Source: Mixophyes australis
Lineage: Eukaryota > Chordata > Amphibia > Anura > Limnodynastidae
NCBI GenBank assembly: GCA_036250195.1
Contig: JAVHZZ010000002.1
Coordinates: 273,982,960-274,046,959, forward strand
Direction: 5' to 3'
DNA length: 64,000 nt
Made by a program: the position numbers and the translations under genes. This document shows positions 10,722 to 23,800 of the stretch, piece after piece. The notes under the pieces were generated by a model. That model did no database searches, was not told the DNA's origin, and saw only the letters and a list, made by a program, of their open reading frames with translations. The first letter of the stretch is position 1. The number at the start of each line of letters is the position of its first letter.

Positions 10722-12080
10722 GAATCATTCTCAAGGATGCCTGCTCAAGTCCGAATATTATTGGACTGGCATCGCTGGATATACCTTTCTTCAACTATGG
10801 GTTCCACGTACTTACCGACGTAATACTCCTCAGACAATAGCCCCTCGCACTTTCTCCAAGCTCCAAGGTTTCCAACCTTCTCTGGCTGTTGGCTCCTCTG
10901 CAGTGGATGGAATGGGTACTAGTGTCTCTCTGCTACCCCTAAAGACTTGATGCTGGTCGTCAACACTTGGTACCTGTCTGTCAAATAACCTGAGCATAGG
11001 AAATTACAGTTCCACAACTTACTCTCCCGGTCCAACATCCTGACAGTTAGTGTAACAGGAGAGAGTGTTTTGAGCGTTCTCGGTTGCTGTCTCACTATTT
11101 ACCTTTCCTCTCAAGGTCTAGACCAGTCTCTCAGTTACAAACTCATCACAAGAAAAGTCAAAAACATTTCAAAAGACAACAGGTTAAGAGGCAGCTCAGG
11201 TGTAATCTTGATAGTAGGGAGGACTAGTGGCCAAAGCTACCAGCCACTTCAATCAAGTTTCAAACCTCATTCTATTCAAATCTTTCTCAAATCTTTCTCA
11301 GCTAGTACCATTACTTTATTTTCACACTGGTTTGTGGCTAATCATAAGTATGTAATTTGTTATCACTGCTCATATATTATACATTTATTATCAATAACAT
11401 GAATATCCCTATTACCTTTTATAACTCTAGGGCTATCACATTGAATAACAAAAGCCCTGATTATGACACACTAATATATTAGAAACATTTTGATAAACCT
11501 TTACCCAGATATATTTCATCGGTACACCAGTGCATACTGCAATGTGATAATTGGATGACGTGGATTTGCTTTACCATGAGAAAGTTCACCTGTAGGGGGG
11601 ATATGGGATGGCTCTATTGGTATCATCTTCCTGACACTCTCTCAATCAAGACAGGACATTGCCTTTCTACTAGCTTGAGAAGAAACATCTGGTGCACCCC
11701 AATATATTCTTACCAGCTTGCACATACCTTCTGTGTCCAGCTGAGCCAGACCATGTGCTGTCTCCGCTAGGTCTGGAAGATACACTCTGGGAGCTACTGG
11801 TCTACCGTGTCCATCTCTCCAGGGTCGAGAAGACTCCAGACCACATCATTTCACCTTCCAGACTGTTTATTCTTCAGGCAACACAAATCTCATATATTAA
11901 CTAATTTGTGTGTGCGTGCATGCGTGTGTGTGTGTGTACACAATTTAAAACAATACAATGAAAAACAAAACAAAACATAGATTTGTCAGCAGTCACATAC
12001 AACCCTGCTGTCTCTTTGACAGCCATGTCCGCCCTGGTGTGACAGCCATGTATAATCGTGTGTTTAAGTGTGGACTTTAC
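10722..12080 (-). mobile_element. ERV-G copy A, gene-free internal region (distal part)
   Basis: This stretch aligns by eye with copy B 35,650-37,100 and copy C 57,950-59,560. No pol or env motif is seen on either strand. A (TG)n microsatellite near 11,910-11,940 is shared in position with the other copies. Short open frames here are not conserved between copies. Confidence 0.7.
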
Positions 12081-12842
12081 AACCAGGTTTTGGAGACTTT
12101 TCTTCGTTGCTTTACTGCTGACAATCAAAGCAGATGGTCACAATTTCTTCCCTGGGCAGAGTTCTCGCACAATTATCACGTCCATGAATCCATCGGGTTT
12201 TCTCCCTTTTTTGCTGTGGCCAGGGCGCATCCTATTATCCCAGATCCTTTTCCAAATTCTTCCTCCTCAGTTCCAGCGGTGGACTCTCTCTATCGAGAAT
12301 TCTCCCTCATTTGGGCCAAAAACAAGGCGGCCCTGCAAAAGGCAACACAGCACCACAAGACTTCTGCGGACCATCACCGTAGATTTACTCTTCTATTGAA
12401 GGTAGGGGACCAAGTATGGCTTTCCACTAAAGATTTAAAACTAAAGGTACTATCTATGAAAATGGCTCCACGTTTTATTGGTCCCTACACCATCTAACAG
12501 GTCATCAATCCTGTGTGGGTCAAGCTAAAGCTACCTGCTTCGTTACGATGTCATAATACCTTTCATGTGTCCCTACTTCGACCATCAGTGCTTAACAAGT
12601 TATTTGTACCTTCATCTCGACCACCTCCAGTTCAAACCTCCTCTGGAACAGAGATTGAGATCAGCCGAATCCTGGATGTCCGTACCCGCTACGGTCGACA
12701 ACAATTCCTTGTTCACTGGAAGGGATTTGGTCCTGAAGAGAGATCTTGGGTGGAAAAATCCAATCTTTATGCTCCTCTGTTACTCGAAAGATTTCTCCAA
12801 TTAAGGGGAGGAGGAGGAGGGCATACTGTCAGGCGCCGCCTG
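12081..12842 (+). pseudogene. Gypsy integrase C-terminus and chromodomain fragment
   Basis: The frame enters abruptly in the integrase core (NQVLETFLRCF). It continues through the FLPWAEFSHN block, the GPY/F module (FIGPY) and a chromodomain-like end (VHWKGFGPEERSWVE). One in-frame TAA at 12,495-12,497 interrupts it directly after the GPY/F block. A purine-rich tract (AAGGGGAGGAGGAGGAGGG, about 12,803-12,821) precedes the LTR. In chromoviruses the chromodomain guides integration to chromatin. Everything upstream (gag, protease, RT) is missing. The left junction falls exactly where copy B sequence would continue. Confidence 0.88.
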
Positions 12843-13487
12843 TAACCTCCAGGGCGGCCGCCGTGCTGATCTGCTATAGCGCGCCTGGTTGCTAGTCATT
12901 TCCGCCCCGCTTGGCCACCTGGCTACAGACTCCAAAGTGTTCCCGTTGCTAGACAATGGGACACTGCTCTCAGGAAGCACTATGGCGCTAAAATTATGAC
13001 AGCGCTGCTGCGCTGATGCTCATTGGCTGCAAGTTGTATTTAAGTCTCCCTTGGTCCCACCCCCAGTGCCAGAGTTTCAGGTCCATTCCTGCCTCCAGCG
13101 TTTTCCCTCAGTGTCCCTGTTATTGCCTATCACCTGATTAATTGCCTGTCTCCTGATTATTGCTTATTTGCCTGTGACCCTTGTGACCCGGATTGCCTTT
13201 GACTACTTCTTTGGATTTCCCTTTGTACAACGCTGCCAGAACGATACCGACCCGGCTTGATTTACCATTCGGATTCTCCTTGTGTACCTGCCTTGCCCGC
13301 ACCATTGCCGAACTGACCTGTCTGACAATTCTATCTGACTCGTGGAAGGACCGCAACCTGCGTGTTTCCTGCAGCTGAGTTCAAACCTCCTTGCGGGGGT
13401 GCCTGGTGAACACCAGGGGCATGTTAGATTCTGCACCTTCCTCAAGTAGTGCCAATGATAGCAGGTATGCTATACTCAGTCGTGACA
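12827..13487 (+). mobile_element. 3' LTR of the gypsy fragment
   Basis: It begins TGTCAGGCGCC after the polypurine tract and ends GTCGTGACA, 661 bp, with TGTCA/TGACA inverted ends. ERV-G sequence resumes immediately (CAGCTACTTCAG), as read in copy B. No target duplication is visible and three bases (TAG) of the ERV-G site are lost, so the fragment did not arrive by ordinary integrase-mediated insertion. Confidence 0.82.
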
Positions 13488-15080
13488 CAGCTACTTCAGT
13501 TGGTAACTGTGTCACTATATCAAGTCCTCTATGTAATGTCCTACTCATGTGCTGGCATTGCTATAAAAAGTTCTTCAGTCACCTCAACGTCGCCCCCCTA
13601 GACTAGAAAAATGTGAATCAATTGATTTTTTTTCCCTGCCAACTCACATGCCATTTTTAATCCCACACGTTCAGCTACTTGGCTAAGTGAGAAGGGGAAA
13701 GGGGTCTATCTTTATAACACTTTCTTCAAATATAACAATATAACAGTATCCAGTACATGTCTGTCTAACAGTGAAAAAATATAAAACATGAAAATTTTAC
13801 ATTTTCCAGGGTTTCACATTATGTCATGTCTTGTGGAAAAAATCCTACTCCAATGTTCTGCACAGAGATGCATATTTGTATATCTAACCTCCAGCGAACC
13901 ATCCACCCTTTGTGCATATATATATTAAGGCACACTTTGCACAGGAGACAAAAAAAAAGCAGATATGCAATCTATAAAACGTGAATCATATATCCACAAC
14001 AAAACCTTCCTGCTTAAAATCAGCAGCTTCTATACACATAAAAACAAACCCCTAGCTGCTTCTTTGACTTATGTCAATCTAGCGTGTATATCCCTGACTC
14101 CGTCTGATGTCACAAACGTCTTAACACCATAAATAAGACCATGTGTACATGTTTTTGTATCTTCTTTACAAGAAAAGAGTGAGATACTAACAGAGATGTA
14201 AAGAATGAAGAATAGGAGATCAAGAAATGATAAGAATACAAGGATTTCAAAACAAACAGAAAAGCAGAAAAGGAGATTTTACAGCAAACATGACAGCTGG
14301 ATTGGACACTATGGGAAAATGGTTGTATTTATTCCACTAATCCCTTTAGCTATTCCCTAAACTATGACCCCTCCCCATACTTAACTAGGGGGTCTTGCGT
14401 CAACCGTGCATTACAGTGTCGTCCGTCGTTAGCTCCTATGGAACTTGGTATCACCATAACTATATACCTTTGTGACAGACTTCCTCACTTATAATAGAGA
14501 AGTGCAGAATTAACCCTTAGTGACTCATACTTAGTATCTCACATGTCTTTCTATCTGAAATACATAAAACAACATTTAGAGCAAAGTATGTACATACTTC
14601 ATTTTGAATAATGACTCTCAGCCAAACAAATCATCATGAGCCACTGCAGCCTAAAACAAAGAATGTTACAATGATCCATTGTTAATTAGTCTTTCAAGAG
14701 TAATTTTTCCACTTCTCCATCCAACCCCTTAATCACATTTTCATTCTTTACCATTGGCCAGCGATCAGGAAAGTAAACATAAGACAACATAAAACAAACA
14801 AGCAATAACAACAATATATACTTTTAAATCAGTTTCTTTCTAAACCTGCATAGTGATACTTACCACAGATTAACATTTACCCAGCCTAGTTGTAGCACTA
14901 CAGGTATGACCTGACTTCTAGAGTTGGCTATAGTTTTCCCTCAAAGCATTTGCTGCTATGAGGTGTGCAGGCAACTGTTGAGAAACCTCTGAGACTTGTG
15001 TGCACCTTTTCTGTGGGTGTCTATGTGATTCCCCCTTAGGTGGCGCAAGTCTCTTTGCTTCCGCTCTTGTCATTGTACAG
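13488..15080 (-). mobile_element. ERV-G copy A, gene-free internal region (gag-proximal part)
   Basis: It aligns with copy B 37,110-38,660 and copy C 56,880-57,940. The conserved landmark CCCCTAGTTAAGTATGGGGA, read on the minus strand near 14,370-14,390, is also found in copies B, C and D. No coding region is supported. Confidence 0.7.
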
Positions 15081-15084
15081 TCCC

Positions 15085-16527
15085 TAGCTTGGTGTGGTGT
15101 GTTTTAGTGCATCTAAAACATTTACTCAACTCATGTTGTTTCTTTTCCTTAAACCAGGTATTATTATACTGTGGTCATGTCTGCAGTCCCTATAGTGCTT
15201 GGATACTTACTATCATTAACCTATCACTTAGTGTCTCTTTCTGTTTATTTATATTTCTATCATGTTCTATAGCTGAATCCCTGAGAGCATCTATAGTGAT
15301 CACTCTCCAGTTCAGTAATGAAGTCTGCACCATGCTTTTCAAAGTTTCCCTGAGGCCATCCATTAAGAATGAAACAGCAACCTCCCTGTAGTGTACATCA
15401 TCCTTTATGTCTGATACCCCAGTGCATTTGGCCATCACTATCAGAGCTCTGGAAAAATAGTCTACTGCATTTTCATTATCCTTTTGTTTGATAGTAAAAA
15501 TTTTACTCCAGTCTACTACCACAAGAAAGTATAAGGCCAACTGAGAGATTATGCGTTTAATATTTTCATGGTTATCATCCTCTGTTAAGGATCTATCCTC
15601 CTCCAACATACAGTCTTTAATGAACTTTAGTATATGAGTATCGAGAGGAAGACAGGCCTTCAACACCACTTGCCAATCGTCATTAGTTGGCTCATACACA
15701 TTACCATAATATATAATAAACTTCTGACACTTGGGAAAATCTTTTCTAGGATCAGGGAAATCAGACATAACTGAAAACATCTCAGATCTAGTCCATGGAT
15801 CATGTATTGTTACATGTTTTATGGGAACTGCTGTTTAACCTACAAACTCACTATATTCTCAACTAGTTACTGGAATTGCTGTTGCAGTATAAAGGATGTC
15901 CCCCTTTCTATTAATTTCTATATTATTCTCACCATTTTCAGCCGCTGACCCTGCTGGTGGGACCGTTTCTTTTCCTTGTTCGTGTGGTGCCCCTTTCACA
16001 TTACCAGCATGGGCAATGGCCGAAATGATGGTGGGTTAATTTCCTTATTCTGAAACATTACTCTTAACATAACTTATTACAACATACAAGTTACTGGTTA
16101 CAGTTTTTACATTTTTGGTATTGGCTGTACTTACCACCCCGACCGTATTTGTCGGGGGCACGCTTGCGCTTAGTTCTCCACGCTTTGCAATGCACACCTC
16201 CAGAACGCTTATTTCCAGTACGCATGTACCCTGCCACGTGTTGTTACCTTCCTGTTGCCACAGTTTTAAACAGTCACCAGATTCAATTCTTGATTTTGTT
16301 GATTCAATCAACCGTACTTTATCGCTAACATTATTCAACACTTCTGAATCGAAATTACCAATGTTTGAAAAAGGCCACACACAATCCTTGGTCATCTTAA
16401 CCCATGTGTCGCAATACGCCGTTGCGTATGCACCATGCTTCTTAAACATAAGGAACCTCGCCGAACCAACCGGCCCTTCCTTAGGCAGCACATCATCAAC
16501 CATCTCTAGCGTTTGCTTTGCATCCAT
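15085..16527 (-). pseudogene. ERV-G copy A gag
   Basis: Minus-strand gag starts at 16,527 with MDAKQTLEM. The glycine that would be myristoylated in copies B and D is aspartate here. The matrix-like part (16,045-16,527) ends in a frame break. The capsid-like part (15,190-15,780) includes FPDPRKDF, YYGNVYEPTNDDW, DWSKIFTIKQKD and FLMDGLRE, resembling the p30 capsid of gamma-type retroviruses. Only the CFRC half of a CCHC knuckle remains near 15,110. Gag would assemble particles and package RNA. This copy cannot. Confidence 0.82.
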
Positions 16528-17463
16528 TGTGAAAACAACCTATTTCTCAATGCTACGCAAAAGGGGCCTCTTTAACTATTCTCTTTTCAAACAGAGCCTA
16601 CTAGAGACTATAACCGTGGACGATTTCACAGGCTATGCCACCCACCTCCTAACACAGAAATATTACTATTAACCACAGGAATATCAGCTCCTCGATACTC
16701 TGTCTCTCCACAAAATCTGTACAGTATATTACTGAACTGGTAGCATCAGAGTTTACCCGATTTACCAGCGTAATTCCTCCCACATCTCCACCCAAGTCAC
16801 AATCATGGTTACACAATAAACCATCCAGTCCGATCGCACCGCTTACAGATACTAGCTAAGCTTTGCGATTACTATTGGGGAGTACGTTTCAAAAGCCTCT
16901 TTTTTCTTTTCAAACAGAGCTTTTGCTGCCAGTATACCTGCTGTGTATAGCTAACCTCCGCCGTCTAGCCCACCTCATCAGGCAGCAACCGATCCCTGTA
17001 TTTTTCAACAGTAAATCAACTTTCACTTCAAGTCATACAATTCACAAACACATACACCTTAGTTTTCTGCGCAGAAAATAAATTTCCCAAACAATAGTAA
17101 TATCTTTCCAGAGGTTTTACTAAGTGATTATACTATGCATATATAACAGACTATGAACACGACTGTTTAAACCGTGGCAACAATACCGGAAGTTCACATA
17201 TGCAATGCAAGAATTACACATACGCTAAGCGATGCAATACATTTAAAACGCAAAATGACAATAAAAAGAAACAGTTTTCTCTCTTGTCCCTAGATTCAAG
17301 TTAGCGCTCCTTTAGATTATGCAACAACGGCCATTCGGTTTCACAACACAGAATGAACAACAGGTTTTGAACACATTGCGTTCTTTCCCGTATGTGACGC
17401 ATCTTTCACCCTTTGTTGAGGAACCAACATCCGTATGCATTGCATATCATCCGGTAGCGCAAC

Positions 17464-17481
17464 CACCAACTACGAGCCCCA
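17464..17481 (-). promoter_or_regulatory. ERV-G copy A primer-binding site
   Basis: Minus-strand TGGGGCTCGTAG lies four bases after the LTR end. It resembles the tRNA-Pro primer site TGGGGGCTCGT used by many gamma-type retroviruses, with one G fewer. The match ends after the first 9-11 bases. Confidence 0.55.
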
Positions 17482-17485
17482 AAAC

Positions 17486-18339
17486 TGTTAAAGTAATTTT
17501 ATTGTTTTCCAATAAGCATTGTCTAAGCGATTTCTTGTGGGTCCAAAGCACAATTGATTTAATTAGCAGAAGCAAAAGTTTTAGCAACTCAATACATAAT
17601 TATAATACAGTACAGCCGATACCAAATGCATACATACATACGCTGCGCCCTCTGTTGGATCCAGCTAGAACAGTCCTTCAGCCTAGAAGACTGTGGCCAG
17701 TGATGACTGAAGCTGGTCCCAGCTGTATTATAATCACTCAGTGATACAGAGAAAACAATACAGATGATGTGGCTTGCTTCTATTGGTCCAGGTTTCAGGA
17801 GAGTCCAGTGAACTGCAAGTCAAAAGCCAGTTCAAACTAAAATATCCAAAGGTGGGGGTCAGCTCTCCAGGGGAAGCACTCCGATATTCCGGCCTAGAAA
17901 CCAGTTTGAGCTAGTCTATTTACAATACACAGTCAGTAACATTTTAAACATTTATTCCCTAACATCGCTAACTAGAGTATGCAATGTGCGATCCCTTCGG
18001 CGAATGAATCGGACAACTGCAGATAAATAGGGGATTAAAATGATACTAAACGTAAAATGTTTCCTTTAACCTGAACCGTATATATCACTAAAGTGTACAT
18101 ATAACCTTAATGTATATATGACTATAAACTAAATACCATCTGCTCATAAATCACTGTAGAATGGAACCATTATAATATGAAATATATAAATAAATGAATG
18201 CGGGAGTGCGAGTGTATGTGTGCGTATATTATTGTGCGATTGTGCCGTGCCACGTGTAACATGGCATACTGATCGCAATCGCACAGTAAAACAATATTAA
18301 CCAATATACTTTTGTTCATCCAATTATACGACTTCAACA
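17486..18339 (-). mobile_element. ERV-G copy A 5' LTR
   Basis: On the minus strand it begins TGTTGAAGTCGTATAATTGG and ends CTTTAACA, 854 bp, with canonical TG...CA ends. The same LTR is found in copies B, C and D. The primer site follows it. The outer end abuts ERV-P RNase H sequence. Confidence 0.85.
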
Positions 18340-18344
18340 GCAGG

Positions 18345-19590
18345 AAAACCCATCAAGCATGCAGAACTCTGTTTAGAGCTCTGCGGCTACCCAGAAAGGT
18401 AGCCATATTGAAAGTCCAGGCGCACACTAAAGAAAGCACTAGGGAGTCTATGGGAAATGCCAAGGCAGATGCTGCTGCTAAACAGGAAGCCCTTATGCTC
18501 AGGGTGCAGGTCTGTCATGTGAGCCTGGAACTCTTGAAATACTGCGGAAGTTCCAGGAACAAGTCTCCTCAATAGACAAAAAAGCCTGGGAAAAGGAAGT
18601 TGCCGCATGTCAGGGAGGGCTCTGGAGAGCAGATAATAAGTATTGTCTTCCCAAAAGTCTATACCCTATGATGACTCAATTGGCACATGGGCTGATCCAC
18701 AATTCTAAAGAAGCTATGACCAATATTGTCTTAGGAAATTGGATAACACCAGGATTCAATGCAGATGCTATGGCATATGCAGCAGCCTGTGTGATATGAG
18801 GAAAATACAATACAGGTCAGTTAGTACCCATTTCAGAGATTGCAGATTGACTATATACAGCTACCTAGGGTAGGAACATATGAGTATGTTCTTGTGTGTA
18901 ATGATCTGTCCTCAAATTGGCCAGAGGCCTGGGCAGTGGCTAAGGCAACAGCTAAAAACACTGCCAAGAAATTGATAAGTGAATTAATTTGCAGGTATGG
19001 TACCTGAAACAATAGAATCAGACCGAGGAATGCAGTTCACGGGGAAGTAATGCAAACTATAATGAAGAATATGGGGATACAGCAAGCCTTTTATACCACC
19101 CTATAGGCCTCAGGCAAGTGGAAATGTGGAAAGATTGAATGGCACATTAAAGTAAAAAATTCAGATAATGATTGCAGAAACAGGAAAAACCTGGGTAGAT
19201 TATCTACCTTTAGCTCTATATTCAGTTAGAACAACACCAGGAAAGAAGCATAAGTTGTCCCCTTATGAAATATTGTTTGGGGGGGCCCAAGACAGGGTGT
19301 TATTTTCCTCAGCAATTGCAACATAATCATGCAGATCTAACTGATTGTTTAATACAGCTTACAAAGATAATGACTAATGTGCACTCTCAAGTTTTCTCCT
19401 CCATTCCAGATCCAAATAACAATACAGGAACCCATGCCTTGCAACTAGGAGATTGGGTCTATCTAAAAAGGCATGTGAGGAAAACTTTGGAACACAGATT
19501 TGACGGTACATACCAAGTGATCTTGACCACTCCCACTTCTGATAAGTTAGGAGTAAGAGACATCTGGGTCCACGTGACACACTGAAAAAA
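18345..19590 (+). pseudogene. ERV-P pol: RNase H end and integrase
   Basis: RNase H resumes at the GKPIKHAEL block and then VQAHTKEST...GNAKADAAAK, with a frameshift between. Integrase follows. The HHCC zinc-binding site keeps its two histidines (LAHGLIHNS), but the last cysteine codon is TGA (CVI-stop, about 18,797). The DD35E core is readable piecewise: QIDYIQ, SDRGMQFTG and ASGNVERLNG, so all three catalytic acids remain although the frames are broken. The C-terminal domain at 19,265-19,585 ends with DWVYLKRHVRKTLE and DIWVHVTH, typical of gamma-type integrases. Confidence 0.85.
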
Positions 19591-19616
19591 ACTGAAACTG
19601 AAATTTTTTAGCGCCA

Positions 19617-20330
19617 TGAATCCTTTTCTTGTGAAAATGTGCATAGCACTAGTAACAGTAAATGACTAACAACAAACTGGTATATAGAAATATGTTTAAT
19701 GTAGATATGCAGTTATGGATTCAAATCGAAGGAATGGGTGTGAAGTGTACAGAAAACTGGTGCACAGGAAGTTTTCAGACATACAGTATGGTGAGGACAG
19801 AGATAATATGTAAATTCATCATATTACCTGTCCCACTTTATGCCCAGGTCGGTGGAACACAATTATGGACCCCACAGATAAAAGGGAAGTATAAAGATGA
19901 TAAAAACAACACAAACAACTTAGGATTGTGTTCAAATACAGACAATGGAATAGTATGCTCTCAAAACACTCAAGTTTATGAACCTTGTAAGTTAGAACAT
20001 CCGACTAGTTCTGTAATTGGGGGCTCCATAAAAGGAGAAATTATATGTTTATAGAAGTAGCACCACAAATAGTGTGCTTAGTAACCCATGATAAACAAAC
20101 TACAGAAATGCATAATTTGACTAATCCATTCTCAGGATACATCCAAAATGTTACTCATCTAATATGGAGAATTTAGACTTATATATTCTACAAGGATGGG
20201 AAAGACAATATATATCAGCAATTTATCCCAATTAAACTACACCTATCAAGCAAAAATGACGTGTATATTGCAGTGAAATATTGCTAGGGAAAGAATAAAT
20301 GATGCAACGATACCTTCTCTGGTGAATGAT
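19617..20330 (+). pseudogene. Putative env remnant of ERV-P
   Basis: A reading of 130 codons (19,662-20,054) lies directly after integrase, where env begins in simple retroviruses. It is cysteine-containing with potential N-glycosylation sites. No fusion peptide, CX6CC motif or transmembrane segment could be made out, so the assignment rests mainly on position. Confidence 0.35.
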
Positions 20331-20639
20331 TGATTCTCTATCCACATGGAGACTTTAGGTCAAAATATGGGTAAATGTAGCTGGAGAAATAGAAAGGTAG
20401 CCCTGTATCATGACATGAAAGGAAGGGTCAGAAAACACATGTATTTTTGTTTAGTGGAATTAAAAGAGGGGCTTGTGAGAGTATAAAACAATTAATAGTT
20501 ATTAAAGGTACAAAAATATATGTGTGAAATACCTTAAAAAACTATAACTACAGATATGAGAACTACGCCCTTGAAGAAAAACAAGTGTTTCCTATGGAAC
20601 AGACAATAACAGAATGCAAGAGTAAAAAAAAACGTCCTG

Positions 20640-20880
20640 GAGGATATTACGTAGAACTGGATAAAGGGTATTGCCTTATATGTATTTATTGTTGCAACAA
20701 AATATTTGCTGAGCTAAAGAGATCTCCTTATATGTACTTATTGTTGCAAAGAAAGATTTGTCCTTATATGTACTTGTTGTTAACCAGTTAATGCTCGAGC
20801 TTAGGTATAAATAAAGGAGCAGACTGAGAAGACCCTCAGAGCTGAAACTGCAACAGCTTGTTTGTGTTTCACTTCCTCTT
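20640..20880 (+). promoter_or_regulatory. Candidate U3/promoter of the ERV-P 3' LTR
   Basis: Three imperfect repeats of CCTTATATGTACTTATTGTTG (about 20,672, 20,726 and 20,761) precede a TATAAATAAA box at 20,806-20,815, an arrangement like a U3 enhancer array plus TATA box. LTR termini were not identified, so the boundaries are open. Confidence 0.4.
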
Positions 20881-20884
20881 CTCC

Positions 20885-23800
20885 TGTCGACAGAATTATG
20901 CTAATAGGAAATCAGGTTATCAGAGATCGATAATAGGGGCATCAAGTCTCGGTACCCCGACACTTCCCACATGGATGGACTGCACTTTCATATATTACTC
21001 CGAAGAGGCTACAGAGATGAAGCAGACAGGTCAGAATACAAGCTGCAAGATAAATGGGCCTTTAGACAATGATACTTTATTTTTAACAGTGCCTCTGGTA
21101 TACAACCAGCCACATAATACTTAAATACTGTTTCATTGTCACCTACAAATGCATTTCCCCAGTAAGCCCTGCATGTTCCACTCTGAAACTGTCCCTGCTG
21201 AGTGTTTCTCTCACTTTAACTTGCTGCCACATAAACACCAAGCATGCTCTTGCTCCGGGTGCTATGGCTCCATGCCACACCACTGGTTGCATGAATGTGG
21301 CATAAGACTTGCTGCATTAGTACTCTTAAAGTCATGAGATATTTAAGTCAATTGAGCAGTAATTTTGGAGAAAATGTAAATTGTAAACTGAATAATCAAG
21401 AAGATATATTAGTATTCAGTACTTTTTGTTTTGTTGATGTGCATTTCAACATTTTTTGTTGCAAATTCCTGAATTGTGTAAACATATCACCTATTTTTGT
21501 GCAGCTTCTTCCAATCTTTAATTGGGGGAATAAAATGATGGTTCTTGAGAAGGGTGGAAGTAACTGGACATGGAAGGGACAGGGAAATGCATAATAAATA
21601 TGTTTGAGCTTCTGCAACATGCTGGATTTTCCACTTAATTACAAAAAGAAGAAGATTCTGTTTTGTTGGTCTAGATGATCTAAGTAATCTATGTTTCATA
21701 CCCCTACTTTAGCTCTGCAAAACAGGCTAATTTGAAAATGCCTTTTGAGGGGCATTAATTAGGCACTAGCCATAACTTTCAGTGTGATGCCTTTTTGCGC
21801 CATCTAGAAACAATTTATATCAGAATGTATATTAATATGCAAAAATACTCCAATGTACTATAAATTAAAATTAAGACATAAATAATAATATATATGAAAA
21901 TGTTGGCATTATTATACATAATATGTATTCATATCCACTTTTGTTTCACACTATTATTATTATTATCATTACTATAATTGTAAAATAAAGTGCCAACATG
22001 TTACACAGGATAATAAATTGAGTGAATCATGATACAAATACATTACATAAAATGAAAAGAAACAGGCAAAAATACCCTAACCAAATAAGATTACGATGTA
22101 AGAGATATGAGGAACATAAAATAGTAAAATAACAACAGGAGACATGAAATAAGAACCAACCAGGCATCTTAAAAATCTTGAATGATTAAAGAGAGGAAAT
22201 AAAAAAAGGAGTTACTTTGCACCTTGCCAAAACGATGTTTCATTGGAGGGGGAGGTAAATTTAATATGTGATGGCGGCAGATTTATAGTTGGGGTAGGGC
22301 ATGCCATAGATCAACTTTTAATTTTAGTGCAAAAATAAAGCTATCAAGTGTTTTTTAGCTACATGAATAAACAGTCAGTATTTGACTTATGGGAAAAATA
22401 ATAAAAAAAAATAAAAAATTCTCACCCCTTGCATTGTAACATGGTTTGTCCACGAGAAAATTTACTAATTTGTTTGCCTTACATTCCTTAATGAATCAGC
22501 CCCTTGGGTCTACAGCTGACCTTCTGACCTGCAGTAACTGCGAATATTCAGCTCAAAGCTTACCACCCACCTGTTAGAAATCCACCACAGTAAAACAGGT
22601 GCAGTGGTTTTCTAGAAAAGTTCTCTCTTTGCCCTCAGTAATTTTAAAGTGACAGGGAGGCAAAATTCCCATGGTCGCACTTTTCATCTACACTCAGAGA
22701 GTCTGGTGGATAGAGCCAAGGCAACTCTGAATCTATGATAGTAACAATTCATCATCATCTCTATTTATCTATATAGAGCCACCAATTCCGCAGCTCTGTA
22801 CAAAGCATATTCATCATTCACACCAATCTCTGCCCCATTGGAGCTTACAGTCGAAATGACCTTACACACACACGTTAATTTTGTCAGAAACCAATTAACC
22901 TACCAGTATGTTTTTGGAGTGTGGGAGGAAACTGGAGGACATGAAGAAAATCCACGCAAACAGAGTGAAAAAAACCAAACACCACACAGATAGGGCCCTG
23001 GTCAGGAATGAAACTCACGTACCCAGTGCTGAGAGGCAGGAGTGCTAACCACTGAGTCAACATCTTGCCCTGTAAAACTCTTTGATCCAAATATACAGTC
23101 ATAGAGTACATACCATTAAACCAAACTTTAGAAGCAAACAAACTCATCTCTGAAACAGAAGTGGGTTCAGGATCAAAATGTATTAGGGGATGCTTAATAC
23201 TTGTTCAGTGGCTGATATATCAATTATACAAGAAAGTAGAATAAAACAATACATTATTAAAACAGGAATTAAAACAATTAACCAATTATTAATTTATTTA
23301 AACTTTAACTTGGTTGTTTATTGCTATCACTGAAAAAGGGGTACAGACATGAAACACATCAGCAAAATGCTGTATCTTCAATGTTTTATAGTTAATCTTA
23401 TATTAAGTCACTGCCAGCTGCATGGAAAATTGCAGTGAACTGATTTCTCTTGTACTCCACATTGATGGAATGGTTTTATACCTTGACAGATAACCAGTAT
23501 TGTAGGAAGAATTTAACATTGCCAGTGTCTTTAAACATTTATCATGAACAAAGTATTGAAACCCGTCAACTCCTCCAGCCGAGCGCTGTAGTGCATCCTG
23601 CATCGTAGTATTTCCAGCAGTTTGGCACAAAAAATCCTGCATGACACTTTTAGCATCGTTATTCCATACTGCAAACAGATTCTCTTTAGCATTTATTGAC
23701 ATATTGTTTTATGTTCTGTTTTTATTTATTACTCACAGATGCTGCAAGTCATTGGTCACTGTTTAATTTTCACCAATATATCTGTGTTATTTCTTAATAA

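Larger units (their letters stand above)
10722..18339 (-). mobile_element. ERV-G copy A: gag-only retrovirus-like element, 3'-truncated
   Basis: On the minus strand it runs from a 5' LTR (17,486-18,339) through a primer site and leader, gag (16,527 to about 15,080) and a long region without genes to about 10,722. There it breaks inside sequence that lies about 770 bases short of the 3' LTR in copy B, so this copy has no 3' LTR. It sits inside the pol gene of ERV-P. A 1.4-kb gypsy fragment (12,081-13,487) interrupts the gene-free part. Confidence 0.85.
9670..20880 (+). mobile_element. ERV-P: decayed gamma/epsilon-like endogenous retrovirus, split by ERV-G copy A
   Basis: Plus-strand fragments occur in retroviral order. 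They are a proline-rich gag-like piece (9,680-9,830), RT to early RNase H (9,921-10,720), RNase H end and integrase (18,345-19,590), a putative env remnant (19,660-20,300) and a promoter-like, repeat-bearing segment (20,640-20,880). The two pol halves are separated by a 7.6-kb minus-strand insertion. The RNase H stretch between the halves (roughly 50-60 residues by comparison with the family) is missing, so the insertion was accompanied by a deletion. The element has many stops and cannot encode proteins. The 5' LTR was not recognised. Confidence 0.75.

Noticed and set aside
16115..16672. Plus-strand frame over gag A (likewise 39,561-40,127 and minus 54,471-55,361, 61,939-62,535)
   Set aside because: Antisense shadows of the four gag copies. 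Their mutual similarity only reflects gag conservation.
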